Shown one piece after another: positions 36,266-49,196 of a stretch of DNA of 64,000 nucleotides (position 1 is its first letter; the number at the start of each line of letters is the position of its first letter). Origin of the DNA: Protopterus annectens. Taxonomy: Eukaryota > Chordata > Ceratodontiformes > Protopteridae. The position numbers and the translations under genes are program-made. Under the pieces are notes generated by a model that was given only the letters and a program-made list of their open reading frames with translations, was not told the DNA's origin and did not search any database. The stretch spans positions 627,496,019-627,560,018 of the forward strand of contig NC_056743.1 in NCBI RefSeq assembly GCF_019279795.1, in the 5' to 3' direction.

Positions 36266-39200
36266 ATTTTGTTCTTTTGGTGTATATTTTAATGAGAGGT
36301 CATATTTTTTATATGTTGCTTTATTTTTCATGGCTCATGAATGACATAACCCCCAACCCCCACAGACAACAATCAGCTCATCCCAGTTTCTCCTTCCTAT
36401 GTTGGGTCTACCTACTCCCCTTAATCTCCTGCAGACTTGCTCCACCGGAATTGGGGCCAACAAGGATCATTAGGGCATCCTGGGAGCACATGTCATCCTC
36501 GCTGCTGTGGGGGGTTATAATGACTTACTTTCAGCTCATCCCACTCCCTTGCATTCGTCCATTATATCTGAGGGCTACTCCCTTCCATGGACCATACCTC
36601 CCCAGAAGGAATGCTGAGACAAATGCCCATCCTGAGCTTCTGATTGAACCAGGGTTACCTGGGCCATAGTTTAGTGTTTTATCAGTCTACACTATAGCAC
36701 TAGCTATGAATTACAGAATTTTGTGAGTTGCCATGTGTCATGAAGGCAGAACACACCACAGGAAAGAACAACTATGTAGTAGCATATATCTTAGTTATGC
36801 AGTTCTATATAGCCGTATTCTGCTGTGCTATGTAGCTTTTCAAACCAGGCAGTGATTTCCTCTCCCCCATCTGTAGCATTGTTGCACACAGCACTGTGTG
36901 TGTCAGTGCAACATTCATAGAAAAAAGAGGGCTGCCTGTCATTATCATTCATACTATGAATTACAGTAAATGAGAGGTGATATACTAAGGAAAGTTAGTT
37001 AGCAGAATGCAGGGATGCAACTGTATTGTGTTTATGAATTGTCCAGATAGTGCTTAAATCATAACATATTAGAAAATTGATGTTTGCTCTTAAAATTTAT
37101 CAGTGGAGTTTTTTTAAAAACTAAATATAAGTAAGAAACTAAATAACTCCACATGCATGCTAATGAAATTAAACTGTTTCTGCTGCAGAAAGCAATTTAT
37201 TTTTTGTTGTATTTTATAGTTAAGGACACATCCCTGAGATTTATTTGGAGGTGGAACTTCATGAAAGGATGAACCCACAATTCCAAGATGTGTACAGTAG
37301 TGACCACACTAGTCTATTTTCATGCTAACTGCAGTAACAGAGGAGACTCTTACTTCTTGGCACACAGCCCAGATGTATTCCATTTTGAAGAACAATTCCT
37401 CATTGTGTTTCTCAAAAATTCATTGTTCACATTGAAAGGGTTTGTCACACACGTATTTTAAATATTTTAGACAAATGTGATAAACAACACAGAAGTACTT
37501 AATTTCAGCAATACATTTACCCATGTTCTAAACATCTAGTAACTGTTCCATAGTTTGAGGTCTACTGCATTGGCTTTCATTAGAACCACCAGTTTCATAC
37601 TACATTTCAAAGACATATCACTACATGAATTAGAAAGCCTTTAAATTCCATAAATGTGCATGTAGCATGTACCATGCATGGGAACTTGCTGTATCTGTGC
37701 ATGTAGTGCAGAAATGGCATTCTCTAAAGTTCAAATTCGGCTGGGGTGATGAATAGGCTGAAAGAGGTATCAGAAAACAAATGAATGAATATTATGGATT
37801 TAAGAAGATTAAAGCTGTATTGTGGTATTCCATAAAATGTTGGTGTGGGGTAACCCTCTAATCCAAGCATTTACCTCATGCCTGATTCCATAAAGAATGG
37901 CTCCACAAGTCAATTATCATGTCAGTGAGCTGGCGAAGTCTTATCCCTGATTTCAAAAGGTGAATTGGACTCATGATGCTGCAACTCTTCGGAGTTTTAC
38001 CTTTGTAAAGCATATCAATGTCAAACCCTGAGGCATCAGAGAAGTCCATTAAAGGTGATGGACTCTTGTAGCATGGGCACCACCAGCAGGAGGGGAAGTG
38101 GTATTGCATGCAGTACACAGCAGGAAGCCACTTTGTTTGTATTATCAAGTCCCACATAAAGGTGGAGCTGTACAAGTAGATGAGAGGAGAGGAGCCAGTA
38201 GGGGGAAGCTGAGGACAAGGCACATGCCCTTTAGTGTGGTTTGACAGCCATTCTTATTTTACATTGAGAATGACTTAAAGATGTCACTTAACCACAAATG
38301 GTGAAATAGTACCTGTAAGGCAAACACATGGCATGATCATACCATTGTTCAGTCACTAAGAATGCTTGCACGATGTACTTGTTACTAATTAATTCTCATT
38401 TCTATCATTCAGGAAATACTGCTGTGCCTCTGGGATGTCCAGTTCTATCTGTATGATAGCATTGGTAATGCAGTAAAATTCAATGCTTGCAGTACTAGCG
38501 CTGACGTACAGGTGGAAACGTTAACACCAAATGACTGGGTGAGTCTGCTAAGGCTTTCACAGAGCTCAGACTGTGCCAGGAATGGGTAATAAGATTCTTC
38601 ATCATAAAGAATCAAATTACCTGCTCCTGGAAAAGTAGGACTCCACTGGATTTAATGCCTTGGTATTGCCGGGCACTGTACAGAGCTGTACTGGATAATG
38701 GAGGTTTTCTGCTATGCTATTCTAATCCTTTGGGAATCCAGCCCGTGGTATCTGCTGGATTTTGAAGTAGAATTCTTTACTCTTAAAATGAATTTATGAG
38801 ATATCATTTAACACTGAAACTACAAAGAAAGGGACTGGTGATGATTATCCAGAACATTTTGATGTTTTACATAAAACACAACTTGAATTCTTTTGTGATC
38901 TCACTCTCGACCAGATTCCAAAAACAATTTAGTCTCGGAGAAGCCACATAGGTTACAACAAATTCCCTAAAAGTCTTCCTGATTCCTCATACTGCATAAG
39001 CTAATAAGGAACCCCAAAAGCCTGTTCCTGATTTTGAAACCATCTAGCAGCTTGCTATGCTGGAAAACTTTGAAAGTATACACTGGGTGGATCACACCAT
39101 TGTTTACTTTCTATCCACTGGCATTGCCCATTGAAGTCAATGGTCTTTACTTGCTGAGAAAAGTGTTCTCCCTGCATGCCAGCAGTGTTACTGCAGACAT

Positions 39201-39985
39201 TATGTGAGAAAAGCCCATATGTCTGCAGCAATACTGCTTACATACTGGGGTAGTATAATGCATTGCGTAGGATGCATTTTTTGTCTAGTTGACACATATA
39301 TGGTAGTTTCCAACACAATATCAACATGCAAAAATTTTACATAAAAGCTACAGATGTCCAGTGGGTTTGACGTATGGGGTACACATGACATTCTGCCATG
39401 GAATATTTTGAAATCCCATTACCTGCAGCATACCATATATGATGCAGTGATTCTGATGTGTCTGGAGGTGGTTAGGTGTACTCCACTAACCCAGTATGAT
39501 ATATGGGAAAATGGAACTGAAAAGTAGGTTCATGGTAGTGTTGTATGGTGGAAGAGGTCTTCTGCAATGGTTTCTCCAAAGCTTTTTACAGAAAAAGTGT
39601 TCAAAGAAACTAAAAAAAAAATGCACACTAGAAATTTTCTTTTAAAATAATTGTAACTTTGGCATCAAGAGTATGTCTGGTAATGCAGTTTAGTGTAAAA
39701 CAAATATGTATGGGAAGTCCACACAGCTGCTTTGAATACTACTACTTCTGAAGCATTTTTACCAGTCCTGTTTGGCTGTCACTTTAGTAATGTACATTTG
39801 ATTAGTAATACTAAATATAATCATGCTCTAATAACCCATTTCAAAGCTGCTAAACTTCTCTTGCTCTATATAATATCTATCTCACTTGTGCTTTGTAATT
39901 ATGGTTTACTCCATACAATATATTTGTTTTGATCCACACTGAGTATTGTACATTGAAACTACTGCATTATACCTTAAAAATATTG
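36266..39985. other. No gene seen
   Basis: 36330-36680 is more C-rich and differs in texture from its flanks; it may be a decayed repeat. A 171-codon frame (36154-36669) merely fuses the Penelope end to it. A palindromic module lies at 38573-38633. Otherwise AT-rich sequence. Confidence 0.5.
38573..38633. repeat. Dispersed palindromic module
   Basis: GCCAGGAATGGGTAATAAGA, inner hairpin GATTCTTCATC...AAAGAATC, then AAATTACCTGCTCCTGG. Related palindromes occur at 43412-43481, 44119-44195 and, as a half, 50703-50740. Confidence 0.6.
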
Positions 39986-40065
39986 AATTGTTTTTACCTG
40001 TTAACTGTCTGCCAGTTGGGTCGGGTCATGGCTGAAAAAGGGTTTGTTGACCAGCTTACCTATTG
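39986..40065 (+). mobile_element. LINE 3' end fragment (third tail type)
   Basis: GGGTCGGGTCATGGCTGAAA and GGGTTTGTTGACCAGC resemble the tail at 63880-63955 (CCCAGATTGTGGCTGAAGAG, GGACAAGAGCAATTATTCAG). Confidence 0.5.
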
Positions 40066-40179
40066 AGTTGCAAAGCTCATACAAACATAATTTAGTGTTA
40101 TATTTTGTGAAATGCTGTGCAGTCAAATGAAAGTGCTATAATATTTGAAGGAATCTATCTCTTAAAGTTTAGATTTGGG

Positions 40180-40348
40180 GTTAGTATTGGGGTTTAGGGA
40201 TTTATTAAGGTTAGGATAAGGGTTAGGGTTATGGTTATGGTTAAGGTTAGTAGAAGAGTTAGCATTAGTTTTATAGTTAGAATTAATGTTTTGCTTAAGG
40301 TTAGGTCCTTAGGATCAGGTTATGGTTACATTTAAGGTTAGGGTTTTA
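40180..40348 (+). repeat. Degenerate telomere-like (TTAGGG-type) repeat
   Basis: Runs of GGTTAG, AGGGTTAGGGTTATGG, AAGGTTAGG and TTAGGGTTTTAC over about 170 bp, all with the G-rich strand on plus. Perfect TTAGGG units are few. Confidence 0.65.
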
Positions 40349-41034
40349 CACATTGTGCATTTTTTAAAGTTGTGTGTGTCCAAGTCAGTTTTCAAACTCG
40401 TGATTTTGATATTAGAGTTATAGCTATTTGGATTTCAGCTTGTGTCTTTTGAGATTGTGGTATTTAGTCTCATAACAGAAAACCAAAGACTATCATGCAA
40501 TTTAAAGTCTTTCCATTTTTGATCTTAAACAAATACAACTTAATTTAAAATAATGTTCCAGAACTTTCTGGCATAGTCTAATTACGTCATCTTTGCTAGT
40601 TACCACTTCTGCAGCCTTTACCGTTTTCTTTTTTTTGTGATATTTTCTCTGCTTCCACATTGATTCACCACAGTCTGCCATAATATTGCAGAATTTGAAC
40701 TCTTTAACCAGAAGAAAAACAAATATACTCAGAAAGCTGTGCATAGGGAATTTTTTCACTGTAACTACTCATTTGAAAACCATGTTGTGCAATCTTCAGG
40801 GCTACACTACAGAAAACAAAGTAAATCAATCAATAGGAGGAATCTGTTAAATTATTAAAAGACAGAAATTGAATGGTGATTTTTGCCCTGAGGTAAACTA
40901 ACTATGGGTGACTATTTTTTACTTGGCTTGCCTTTTTTATGGATTGTCCATCTCCCATCTGTTCCCATTGACTATTAATTTAATCACATCCAGCTATGAC
41001 CTAGAAATATCTAAATTCTACCTACTAATGTCAT

Positions 41035-42095
41035 CTATAGCTTATTAAGGTACCAGTCACGAGTGGAGTCCCACAGGGTTCGGTCCTGGGTCTTCTCCTG
41101 TTTGGTATATACTTCTCTGAAGTCCAGGCCAGCACGAAGGGACTCTGGCTGACAAAGTTCACAGACGATTGCAAGTTGGGAGCTATTATTAACTCCCCAA
41201 GTGATGTTGACATCCTGCAGAAAGGTCTCACTGAGACCAACGACTGCTGTCAGAACCACGGCCTTAAGCTCAATGCCAAAAAATGTGTCGTCATCCCCTT
41301 TGGGAAAAACATGGTTCCCATGAATTACCACATCGATGGTAGTCCACTGAACACAAAAGGCGTTATAAGAGATCTGGGAACATAGGTTGACATCAACTTC
41401 TCTTTTGACCACCACATTGCCACTGTGGTCAGAAAGTCATTCTATGTGGAACATCTCATTACTAAGGGTTTTGCATCCAGGAAGAAAGAGGTCATTGTCT
41501 TCCTCTACTCCTCCTTCATTAGGGCAATCATTAAGTACAATGCCCCATTTGGCATGTACCTCACTAGACACCTGCAACAACTGGAGAGGCCGCAAAAGTA
41601 CCTCACAAAGATGATCCTAGGCCTTAAACAGTTGTCCAATATAGATAGAGTCAAAAAACTCTAACTATTCTCTGTCTCATATTGTCTACTCAGAGGCAAT
41701 CTCTGCTTGACTTACAAAGCCATATCTGACCCAGCTCTGTTAGAAATGCTACATCTAAAGAAATCCCAATACCTCTGCACCACACACTCCAGAGACCTCA
41801 ACTTCATTACCACAATCAATAGAACATGCTGGAGAGACAGGTTCATAACCCAGAGACTGCCCATGCTATGGAATAGACTTCCCATACATGTCAAACAGAG
41901 CACCTCACTGGCCCTCTTCAAGAGAAATCTGATGAGTGGATGGGAAATAGAAAATTCACCCCAGGTATCACTCCAGTGGCTCTACTCAACAGAGGCACTG
42001 GGAACTAATGCTGTGTGGCATGATGCCAGGTTAATCCCATGGGCTAGGCTTGTGAAGGCTCCAGGGACATTAGCCTAGTACACACCTATGAACCT
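41035..42095 (+). mobile_element. CR1 LINE, RT to 3' end
   Basis: Frames join to a CR1 RT C-terminal half: TSGVPQGSVLG..LFGIYF, KFTDDCKLGAIINSPSDVD (the usual FADD is FTDD), NHGLKLNAKKCVVIPFGKN, RDLGT*VDINFSFDHHIATV, LYSSFIRAIIKYNAPFGMYL, LFKRNLMSGWEIEN. It then ends GGGCTAGGCTTGTGAAGGC, TAGCCTAGTACACACC and CTATGAAC octamers. Stops and a frameshift near 41.39 kb make it dead. 5'-truncated. Confidence 0.88.
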
Positions 42096-42243
42096 ATATA
42101 TTTCTGATTCTTAGCAAAATTACAGGCTGCTGATTTGCACATTCAGGGGTATAGTCTTAAATTTCAGAAGCATACACAATACCAAGCTCCTACACTGCTA
42201 TCATCCCGATGTATTTAGTACAAGGGTGTTTATGTATGTGGGT

Positions 42244-42673
42244 GGGTTACCTATTAGAAAATCAAAGTTACGGAACTTCGAATACCATATGGTTGACACC
42301 ATATGATCGAAGTTCCGTAACTTCAAAATTTAAAAAAAACAAAGACAACATACCCTGATGGGTTAAAGCAGGGGAGCAAGCCCCCCCTGCACCCCCATAC
42401 CCCTCCCACTACTTAAATATACCAACTCCGAGATCGTACTTGAATGCAATGCGGAAAGGGAAGATTTCCCTTTCCTACACTGTAGTGCAATCTCGGATTT
42501 GGTATATTTACGTAGTGGGGGTGCAGGGGGGCTTGCCCCCCTGCCTACACCCTTTCCTTTTTCCTTTTTTTTTATGTTCATTTTGAACATTTCGAAGTTT
42601 CATTTGTTTGAGTATTAAAGGTCGACCTTTACTGACTCAAACAATTGAAAATTCGATGTTCCAATAGAAACCC
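42244..42673. mobile_element. Foldback (MITE-like) element, about 430 bp
   Basis: Outer ends GGGTTACCTATTAGAAAATC and CGATGTTCCAATAGAAACCC. A nested hairpin lies at the left (AGTTACGGAACTTCGA / TCGAAGTTCCGTAACTT). A large inner inverted pair includes GGGGAGCAAGCCCCCCCTGC, ACTACTTAAATATACCAACT and their complements. It shares its core with the 25.1-kb element. The flanking 8-bp repeats are too diverged to be sure. Confidence 0.82.
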
Positions 42674-44418
42674 ATTTGTGTGTATAATACTACAGTGGAA
42701 CAGAATAGAATAGGGCAAGGAAAACTGACCATTCATATTATTGGCTATGTATGCGTCAGATTCATTCTATAGACAAAATAAGTCCCCCAAACAATGACCA
42801 CGTTACAAATACATTATTTGGTAGGCTCAGAATGCTCATCTCTCTCTCAAACACTGGAGTAAATAATGAACTGAGACTTAAACTTAAAACTGAACCAGCA
42901 AAACTAATTTTTAAAAAATGTTTCCTTGATTATCATGCTCTCCTTTTACACAAGTACATTAAAAAATGTTTATTGTGCTGATTATAACTGTTTCTTTGGT
43001 GGTGAAGGAGATTTCTGCCCCTGTTCATTCCCTATAAATTTATTCTTTCTTTAAAGACAGATCTTTTTTCCCTTGGTAATTAACATACTATGGTCTCAGG
43101 CTGTCATAAAGGACTTTGTTACCTATTGTGTGTAGAATTTTGAAACTGTAATATCTTTAGCCACACAGTTTTAATAGGGTTCTATTGCAAATGGCTCATG
43201 CTGAACATTCTAAAAGGGAAAGACAGAGAAAAAAAGCCCGATTCCAAAAACTTCAGAGGTAGCACAGCCTCCTTCATCCTGCTTCACTAACCCAGTTTGA
43301 ATTGCATACCCAGCCCCTACTATGACAACATCCCAGGGATGGCTATGCCCAAAACAGTTCTTGCACTACAGTGTGAGGAGACAAACTGTACAATATACCT
43401 ATTCCTACTGTGCCAGGATCGAGTAATCAGATTCTGAAATATTCTATGCTAATGAATCTCATTACCTATTCCTAGCATAGCATGATCCCAGCCCAAGGTA
43501 GTCTTCTACTGGTTGTCCACATGTAGGGCAGCACACATAATGCAGGCAGGCTGCCTGCATTACCAGAGATACCATGCAGGTGGAGCAGTAAGGCCAAAAG
43601 GCTATCCTGTACAAAAACACCACCTGTATGAAAGACAGAAATATGAATGTATTCATTCCAGCTAACATGGCAATCATGCATTTATTTTAAGTGCCCTTGA
43701 ACTTAGACAGATGTGTTGGGGCATTGGCCCACCAGGAAATATCTTCTATTTTTGACCATTTTACCTGTACAAGACATCCTCACTGTAAACTGAGAACAAC
43801 TTGCACAGAACATTACTGTGAATGCATGAGGTCCCCGAAATCCCCCACAATGTTTGTCTCACAGTAGCAGAACATCTCCACTTCTTTGTGGAACTTGCTA
43901 TTGCAGACAGTCTTGTTTCCTGCCTTGTACTGCATCCAGTACCAAGTCCCACCTACAGGTGGAACTTTTGTTTTGCCAAATCTGCCCATAGACTTCTATG
44001 GGTTAACTCTGTTGTTGCAGGGTTTTACACTGGTGTACTTTGTCATCCCACAGGGTGGAGCTCATTCACCCAATTGAGTACTTTGCAATGCCAGTGTACT
44101 GAATAGCTGGGAGTCCTGCTATGCCAGGAGCAGGTAATGATATTCTATAACATGCTATGTTAATGAATCTCATTAAATATGTCCCGTGTAGCATTAACTT
44201 ACTTGAGAACTCAGTGGGCCTGCCGATTCTGGGAGAAGATGTACTGCTCCACAGCTCCATCTGTATGACAGACCTGATACTGCAGACAGGCCCTGCAGTA
44301 TCAGGTCTGCCATAAGTGTGGAGCTACAAGGCCATGAGACCCTCTATAAGACCATCCAGTGCAGGTGTTCCATCTAAGGTATGACTGTCATATCTTCATT
44401 CTCGTCATCTTTATCAAG
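42674..44418. other. No gene seen; palindromic modules
   Basis: Non-coding. Includes palindromic modules at 43412-43481 and 44119-44195 and a short hairpin at 44271-44308 (GACCTGATACTGCAGACAGG mirrored by CCTGCAGTATCAGGTC). Confidence 0.55.
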
Positions 44419-44716
44419 CATTCCTCTCAAATGTCCCTGATTTCCAGGAATGCCTCTGATGTTTGACTCAAATTTTAGCTCTGTATCTCTGAATCCCTCC
44501 TAAAACTAAAGACCTTTGGAGGTAAAATAATGGCAATAATTGAGTTATAGATTTCTTTTACTTCACAAAATGTGTATTAATTAACTCTTTTATTCTGACA
44601 ATGTCTCAAGTTAATAGTATTAATATTAAAAAAAATATCCCTGATTGTCCCTGATTTTTTTTCTGGGTTTGTCCATGATTCTGTTGAAATTTGTCCCTGA
44701 TTAGTTGAGAGCTATG
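44419..44716. mobile_element. Nonautonomous hAT-type element, 298 bp, 8-bp TSD
   Basis: Termini CATTCCTCTCAAATGTCCCT and TTAGTTGAGAGCTATG, with TGTCCCTGATT blocks in both halves. Flanked by TTATCAAG (44411-44418) and TTATTAAG (44717-44724). Related in its ends to the element at 30905-31227. Confidence 0.85.
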
Positions 44717-45524
44717 TTATTAAGGGAAAGGCATGTACAGCCACAAGCACTCCAAGGAATTAAATCTATTTTTGACTAAATGGAAACTGCAAGCCATCCC
44801 CACAGGACTTGTACTGCAGGCAGTCTGCCTCTCCACCTGTATGGCCTTAGCAATGGACAGTGTTGAATTAATTTGAAATATTTAGCCCAATTCCACTTTT
44901 GAAATTGGGCATAGAGCTCCAGCAATCCTCAGCAGCATAAACTGAATGGAGACTAACAGAGACCTAGTCTTTGGATTTGTCAGTGGAGTAACAACTCAGA
45001 ATAGTCTATTACTCCACAATGAAGTCTCTATCAGAGTTTAGCTCAAGTTGATTGACAGCATGCCTTCACAGTACGTTGTTGTAATAAACATGGAATTATC
45101 ACAAGTGATACATTAGCTGAGATAGTTTGGTATTATGGGTATAGTCTATCATAAGGTAATAACAAGATGTTGCAGTTTCCGTCATTAGCAAAAAATACAG
45201 TATATTTTTTGTATTAAAATTATTTGATACTCCACCTAGCAACAGGGTTTTCCACTCCATGATAGTGTTGCTTACACTTGTAGCAAAAAAAAAAAAAAAA
45301 AAAACATTCTAAGTTTGAAACTACTTCCTTTAAAAAGTAGTTCTTATCATGATTTGAAATGTAAAGTAACCTTAATACAGATACTGTTGCTTGTTGCTTT
45401 CAGTATGGGTTTACTTTGTCAAAAATGTTTTTCACTTCTGGAAGAAATATGACTTTACATATTTAAGATGAGTTCTCTGAATGTTTAGTATAGGATTATG
45501 CAAATTGCTAACACTATTTACATT

Positions 45525-45830
45525 GATACATGCCATCTACGCAGTGCCTTACTTGCACTGTTGATGCAATCATCGCACTGTGGCAGCTAGGCCTTGATTG
45601 TACTGCCATGCTTGTATTTGCTGACTTGATTATTTTGTTGAAACTGAAGAGCTCTTTTGCTTTGATATACATCAGTTTCACTAATATGTGGCATCCATGT
45701 TTTATTTGCATTGATGACACAACTGTTTCACTATGGCACCAGAGTCTTGACTGCATTACCATGTCTGTATTTGCTACCTTTATTGTGTTGTTGCACTGTG
45801 ACACTAGGCCTTTGACTATACTACTGTGAT
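45525..45830 (+). repeat. Degenerate tandem repeat upstream of a CR1 ORF1
   Basis: Units of the form TTGATGCAATCATCGCACTG...GGCCTTGATTGTACTGCC...CTTGTATTTGCTGACTTG recur about 150 bp later (GATGACACAACTGTTTCACT, GTCTTGACTGCATTACCATG, TCTGTATTTGCTACC) with a third partial copy. May be part of the LINE 5' UTR. Confidence 0.6.
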
Positions 45831-48800
45831 ATTTTTGCTTCCGATTGTTTTATTGCCTTGACTGGCAGAGGCATGGTGCCCCCATGTTGATACTGCAACG
45901 CTATTGCTGCTTTGTTCATATTACTGATTTGATAGCACTTCTGTAGCCTAATGCAATAACTCCTTTATCCCCTGACAGTAATAGTCTGTTCATATATAAA
46001 ACTCTTGTCCCCTAAATTTACTTTGCACTATCCTTCCTGTCTCCTTTGTCATGAGATTGCATCCTGCTCTCACCTCACCTGTAGTCAGAACTCCTGTTCC
46101 AGGACTCTGTGGCAGTGCAATAACTGCCTCATGTTTACTGAAGACCCCCTACTCCTAACTCCTCCTGGACCCATCTGTGAGCAATGCACATGTTCATTCA
46201 AATTGCGGGATAATCTCCCACTGCCTATAGCTGTAGATGTCAATAAACAGCATACCTGCACCTCACTACAACCCAATCCCAAACCCATAGATACTGCTGT
46301 CCTTAAGAAATCTCTTCCTAAGCCTCCAAAACAATGCACACATAAGCCTATACCTCAGCCACATTCCACACCTCTGCCTCAACCCTTCACTTGATTTCAT
46401 AGCACTAGTCATCATGGCTACACACCTACACCCATAATGTCCCCAGAGCATGTAGCTATGCATTCCATCCATGACAATAATTTAGTTACAAGTGATGTGA
46501 CTATCTGTCTCACTGATACTAGGATTTGGGATGTCACTAGGATCTTTAAATCCCTCACCCACATCTGTATACAGCCTCATCTTTACCACATGGAGGTGAG
46601 CAACCTCAGATGTACCATCCTGGTGGACAGGCAGGGAGGCATGATTAATCTCTCATTGCATGTGACTGAGGCTGGGAAGAAGTTAACCTTGAGCAGTATC
46701 TTTCCATCACTGTTTAAACAAAAGATAATCAACTTAAGCATTCACTAATTGGTGTCATTGTAGGGGTATCCAATGTGTCAACATGGGAGATGATGGCAGT
46801 CAGTTCTGCCTGTTTTGCCAGCGATAATCTTCACCTTGCTACTCGGGTTTTTGGATATTGGCTAAAACATTTGTATCTACATAGTATTTATTTATTTTTT
46901 TTGTGGGGATAGGGGGCAGGATCAGTCTCTTGGATCTATCACCTTAAGAAATCCCACTATTACCTATATAATTTCAACACTGCTGTACACTGGAGTCTTA
47001 ATAAAAATGCCTGACCCTGAGGCTTTCCTGATCCTTAAAAACATACATAACTGTATAATTACCAAAGCATGATTTCAAAGTAATGTAAACTCTCCCACTA
47101 TACTTGGGTTTAGCATCTATCTCCCATCCAGACTCTCTGGGAGTGTAGCACTTGCATCCATGTTCATTCCCAGTCCCACTGCTTCTTGGTTAATTCAGTG
47201 TGACCTAAATCTACAGCTCCTACAAATCCTAATGTCAATAAAAAAATCCAATCACCATATGATTGCTAACTACAGATCCCCCTCTATGTGCCCTACAGAC
47301 CACAATCTCTACCAAAACCAAGCTGAAGAATAAATATACTAAACCCAGTGCAGTTATCTTGGGTGATTTCTCCGCAATTATCCTGGGTGACTTCATCTAC
47401 ACATCAATACATTTGTAAACATATACGACCTATAACAAATATGCACAGCATTTTCTAAACATTGTTAATGCCAACTCTCTGGCTCAGACTGTTGCCTTAC
47501 CTGCTACAGGGGCAAATCTACTTGAACTCTTTTTTACCCACATCACCTACACTTGCTGTTGCAAAGGTCTCCTATGTTCAAAGATTTCTTTAGCGCTGAC
47601 CTCTTATTGCTACATTTTGACTTGGGGAAATTAATTTGCTCTCACTTCGCTGATGGTTTTATAAACAAGGTCACCAAGACATATTCTCTGACTTCTGCTC
47701 TCAGCTGAATACTTGCAATGAGGCATTTGTCTCCATTCATCATATGTATGATGGTAAATGTAAATATGAACTCTTATGGTGGAATTGCAAAATCAATAAA
47801 CTCTAGAACAGGAGAAACAAAAAGCTTCTTGCATTGAGCAACAAACTTCAGTCCTTTCATTACATAAAGATCTTAAATTGGTCTGCAAATAACTTAAGTG
47901 TACCATCAATCACTGAATGGATAGTTATGAATTAAACATTGCCACCCCCTCTAAGAGTAATCATAAAGCCTTTTACAATTATATTGCAACACTTAGATGT
48001 ACAGTAAACTCTCAGTTAACTGGCATCCATGGGGACTGGTAGATGCTGGATAACTATAGTTTCTGGTTGCTTGAGAGTTATGATTAAAAATGGGCCTAAT
48101 ACTGTATTATACTATTTGATTGGTTTGACTTGTTCTCAGGTTGGGGGGAGAAAGAATTTATTCTTATCTTCCTTTTTAAAACTGTAAAACTCTAAAAACG
48201 TAAGGTATGTTTCTGCAGGGGGAAAACAGAAAGTGCAACACATGAAAATTGTACTGCATTTCTTCAGTATTCTTTTGCCGGTTGCTTAAGAGTGCTGGTT
48301 GCCTCCGTTCCAGTTAACTGAGAGTTTACTGTAACAGTACTGCACCTAGCTGATTTCAGATGGTGCTACTCACTCTAACCATGACAGCATTGCCGATTTT
48401 CTTGTTGTCAAGTTCTGTGCTAATTTTTCCTTGCCATCTCTGTCAAATGCCTTTTAATATTTGAGAACTACACATCCTCCTAAAATCTATAATCAGCACT
48501 CTCTAAAATCAAAAATACCACCTCTCTGGGTTCGTGTAACATACTATATTGACTTATAGATATCACTCAACATAGCCTCACTTAGCCTGTTCTTAAACTA
48601 TCCAACCTTAGACTCTTCATGAGATATGTATTTGCGGTCGGGTTAGCAGCCATTGTGCTGCCCCTCCACAAGGAACACCTCACCATGACCCTGAGGAGAA
48701 TAGCTTGTATGTCATAAAACATATTAAAGTTGGGTTCATAAATAATGGCATTGGCAATCTGTACATGCTGGAACCAAAATCAGTTTGGCCTTGTTAAATG

Positions 48801-48945
48801 TAGATCCTGTCTCTTACCCTTGTGGACTTTTTGCAAAAAATAATGACACCCTGGACAAGGGCCAGCCTGTCCACACTACCTGTCTGGATCTGATTAAGGC
48901 TTTTGACACTGTTCTTCACTCTGACATTATAAAAAAAAATCATTA
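45831..48945 (+). mobile_element. CR1 LINE, 5' half (ORF1, endonuclease, start of RT)
   Basis: ORF1-like frame 46005-46394 has a cysteine/histidine cluster (CLLCHEIASCSH, CNNC, CEQC) like the zinc finger of CR1 ORF1. A second frame from 46437 may be the esterase-like part. Endonuclease traces follow (AVILGDFSAIILGDF at about 47.36 kb). RT begins at 48.8-48.9 kb (CLDLIKAFDTVLHSDIIKK) and stops where a different sequence starts near 48945. Many stops. A Tigger-like element is inserted at 48002-48331. Confidence 0.7.
48002..48331. mobile_element. Tc1/mariner-pogo (Tigger-like) nonautonomous element, 330 bp
   Basis: Inverted ends CAGTAAACTCTCAGTTAACT and AGTTAACTGAGAGTTTACTG, flanked by TA at 48000-48001 and 48332-48333, as expected for this superfamily. 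No transposase. Confidence 0.92.
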
Positions 48946-48983
48946 CTACTGCTAGGACTCACCTCCACACATGCCCTTAGCAG
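48935..48983 (+). repeat. 49-bp direct repeat, copy 1
   Basis: ATCATTACTACTGCTAGGAC followed by TCACCTCCACACATGCCCTT. A near-identical copy lies at 49909-49957. Confidence 0.88.
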
Positions 48984-48990
48984 CGTGTGC

Positions 48991-49196
48991 CCTTAAGCAA
49001 GTTTTTTTAAAACCCAGCCACCCAAGAATTGCGGTCGTCTGGCCCTGAATTGCCTGCTCTACAACCTGGGAAGATAGCAGCTTTTCTGCAGTTTCCCTTA
49101 ATCAATTTTTTTAAAACCCAGTCACCCAAGAATTGTCGTCATGTAGCCCTACATTGTCCGCTCTACAACCTGGGAAGATAGCAGCTTTTCTGCAGT
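48991..49196 (+). repeat. Tandem duplication, period about 105 bp
   Basis: Two copies of CCTTAA.CAA.TTTTTTTAA...AACCCAG.CACCCAAGAATT...CTCTACAACCTGGGAAGATA and GCAGCTTTTCTGCAGT. Confidence 0.88.

Noticed and set aside
36154..36669. 171-codon plus-strand frame
   Set aside because: It begins in the eroded Penelope RT and continues into unrelated sequence; a chance fusion rather than a gene.
41031..41415. Minus-strand ORFs over the CR1 copy
   Set aside because: Antisense shadows of the plus-strand CR1 RT, which has the recognisable motifs.
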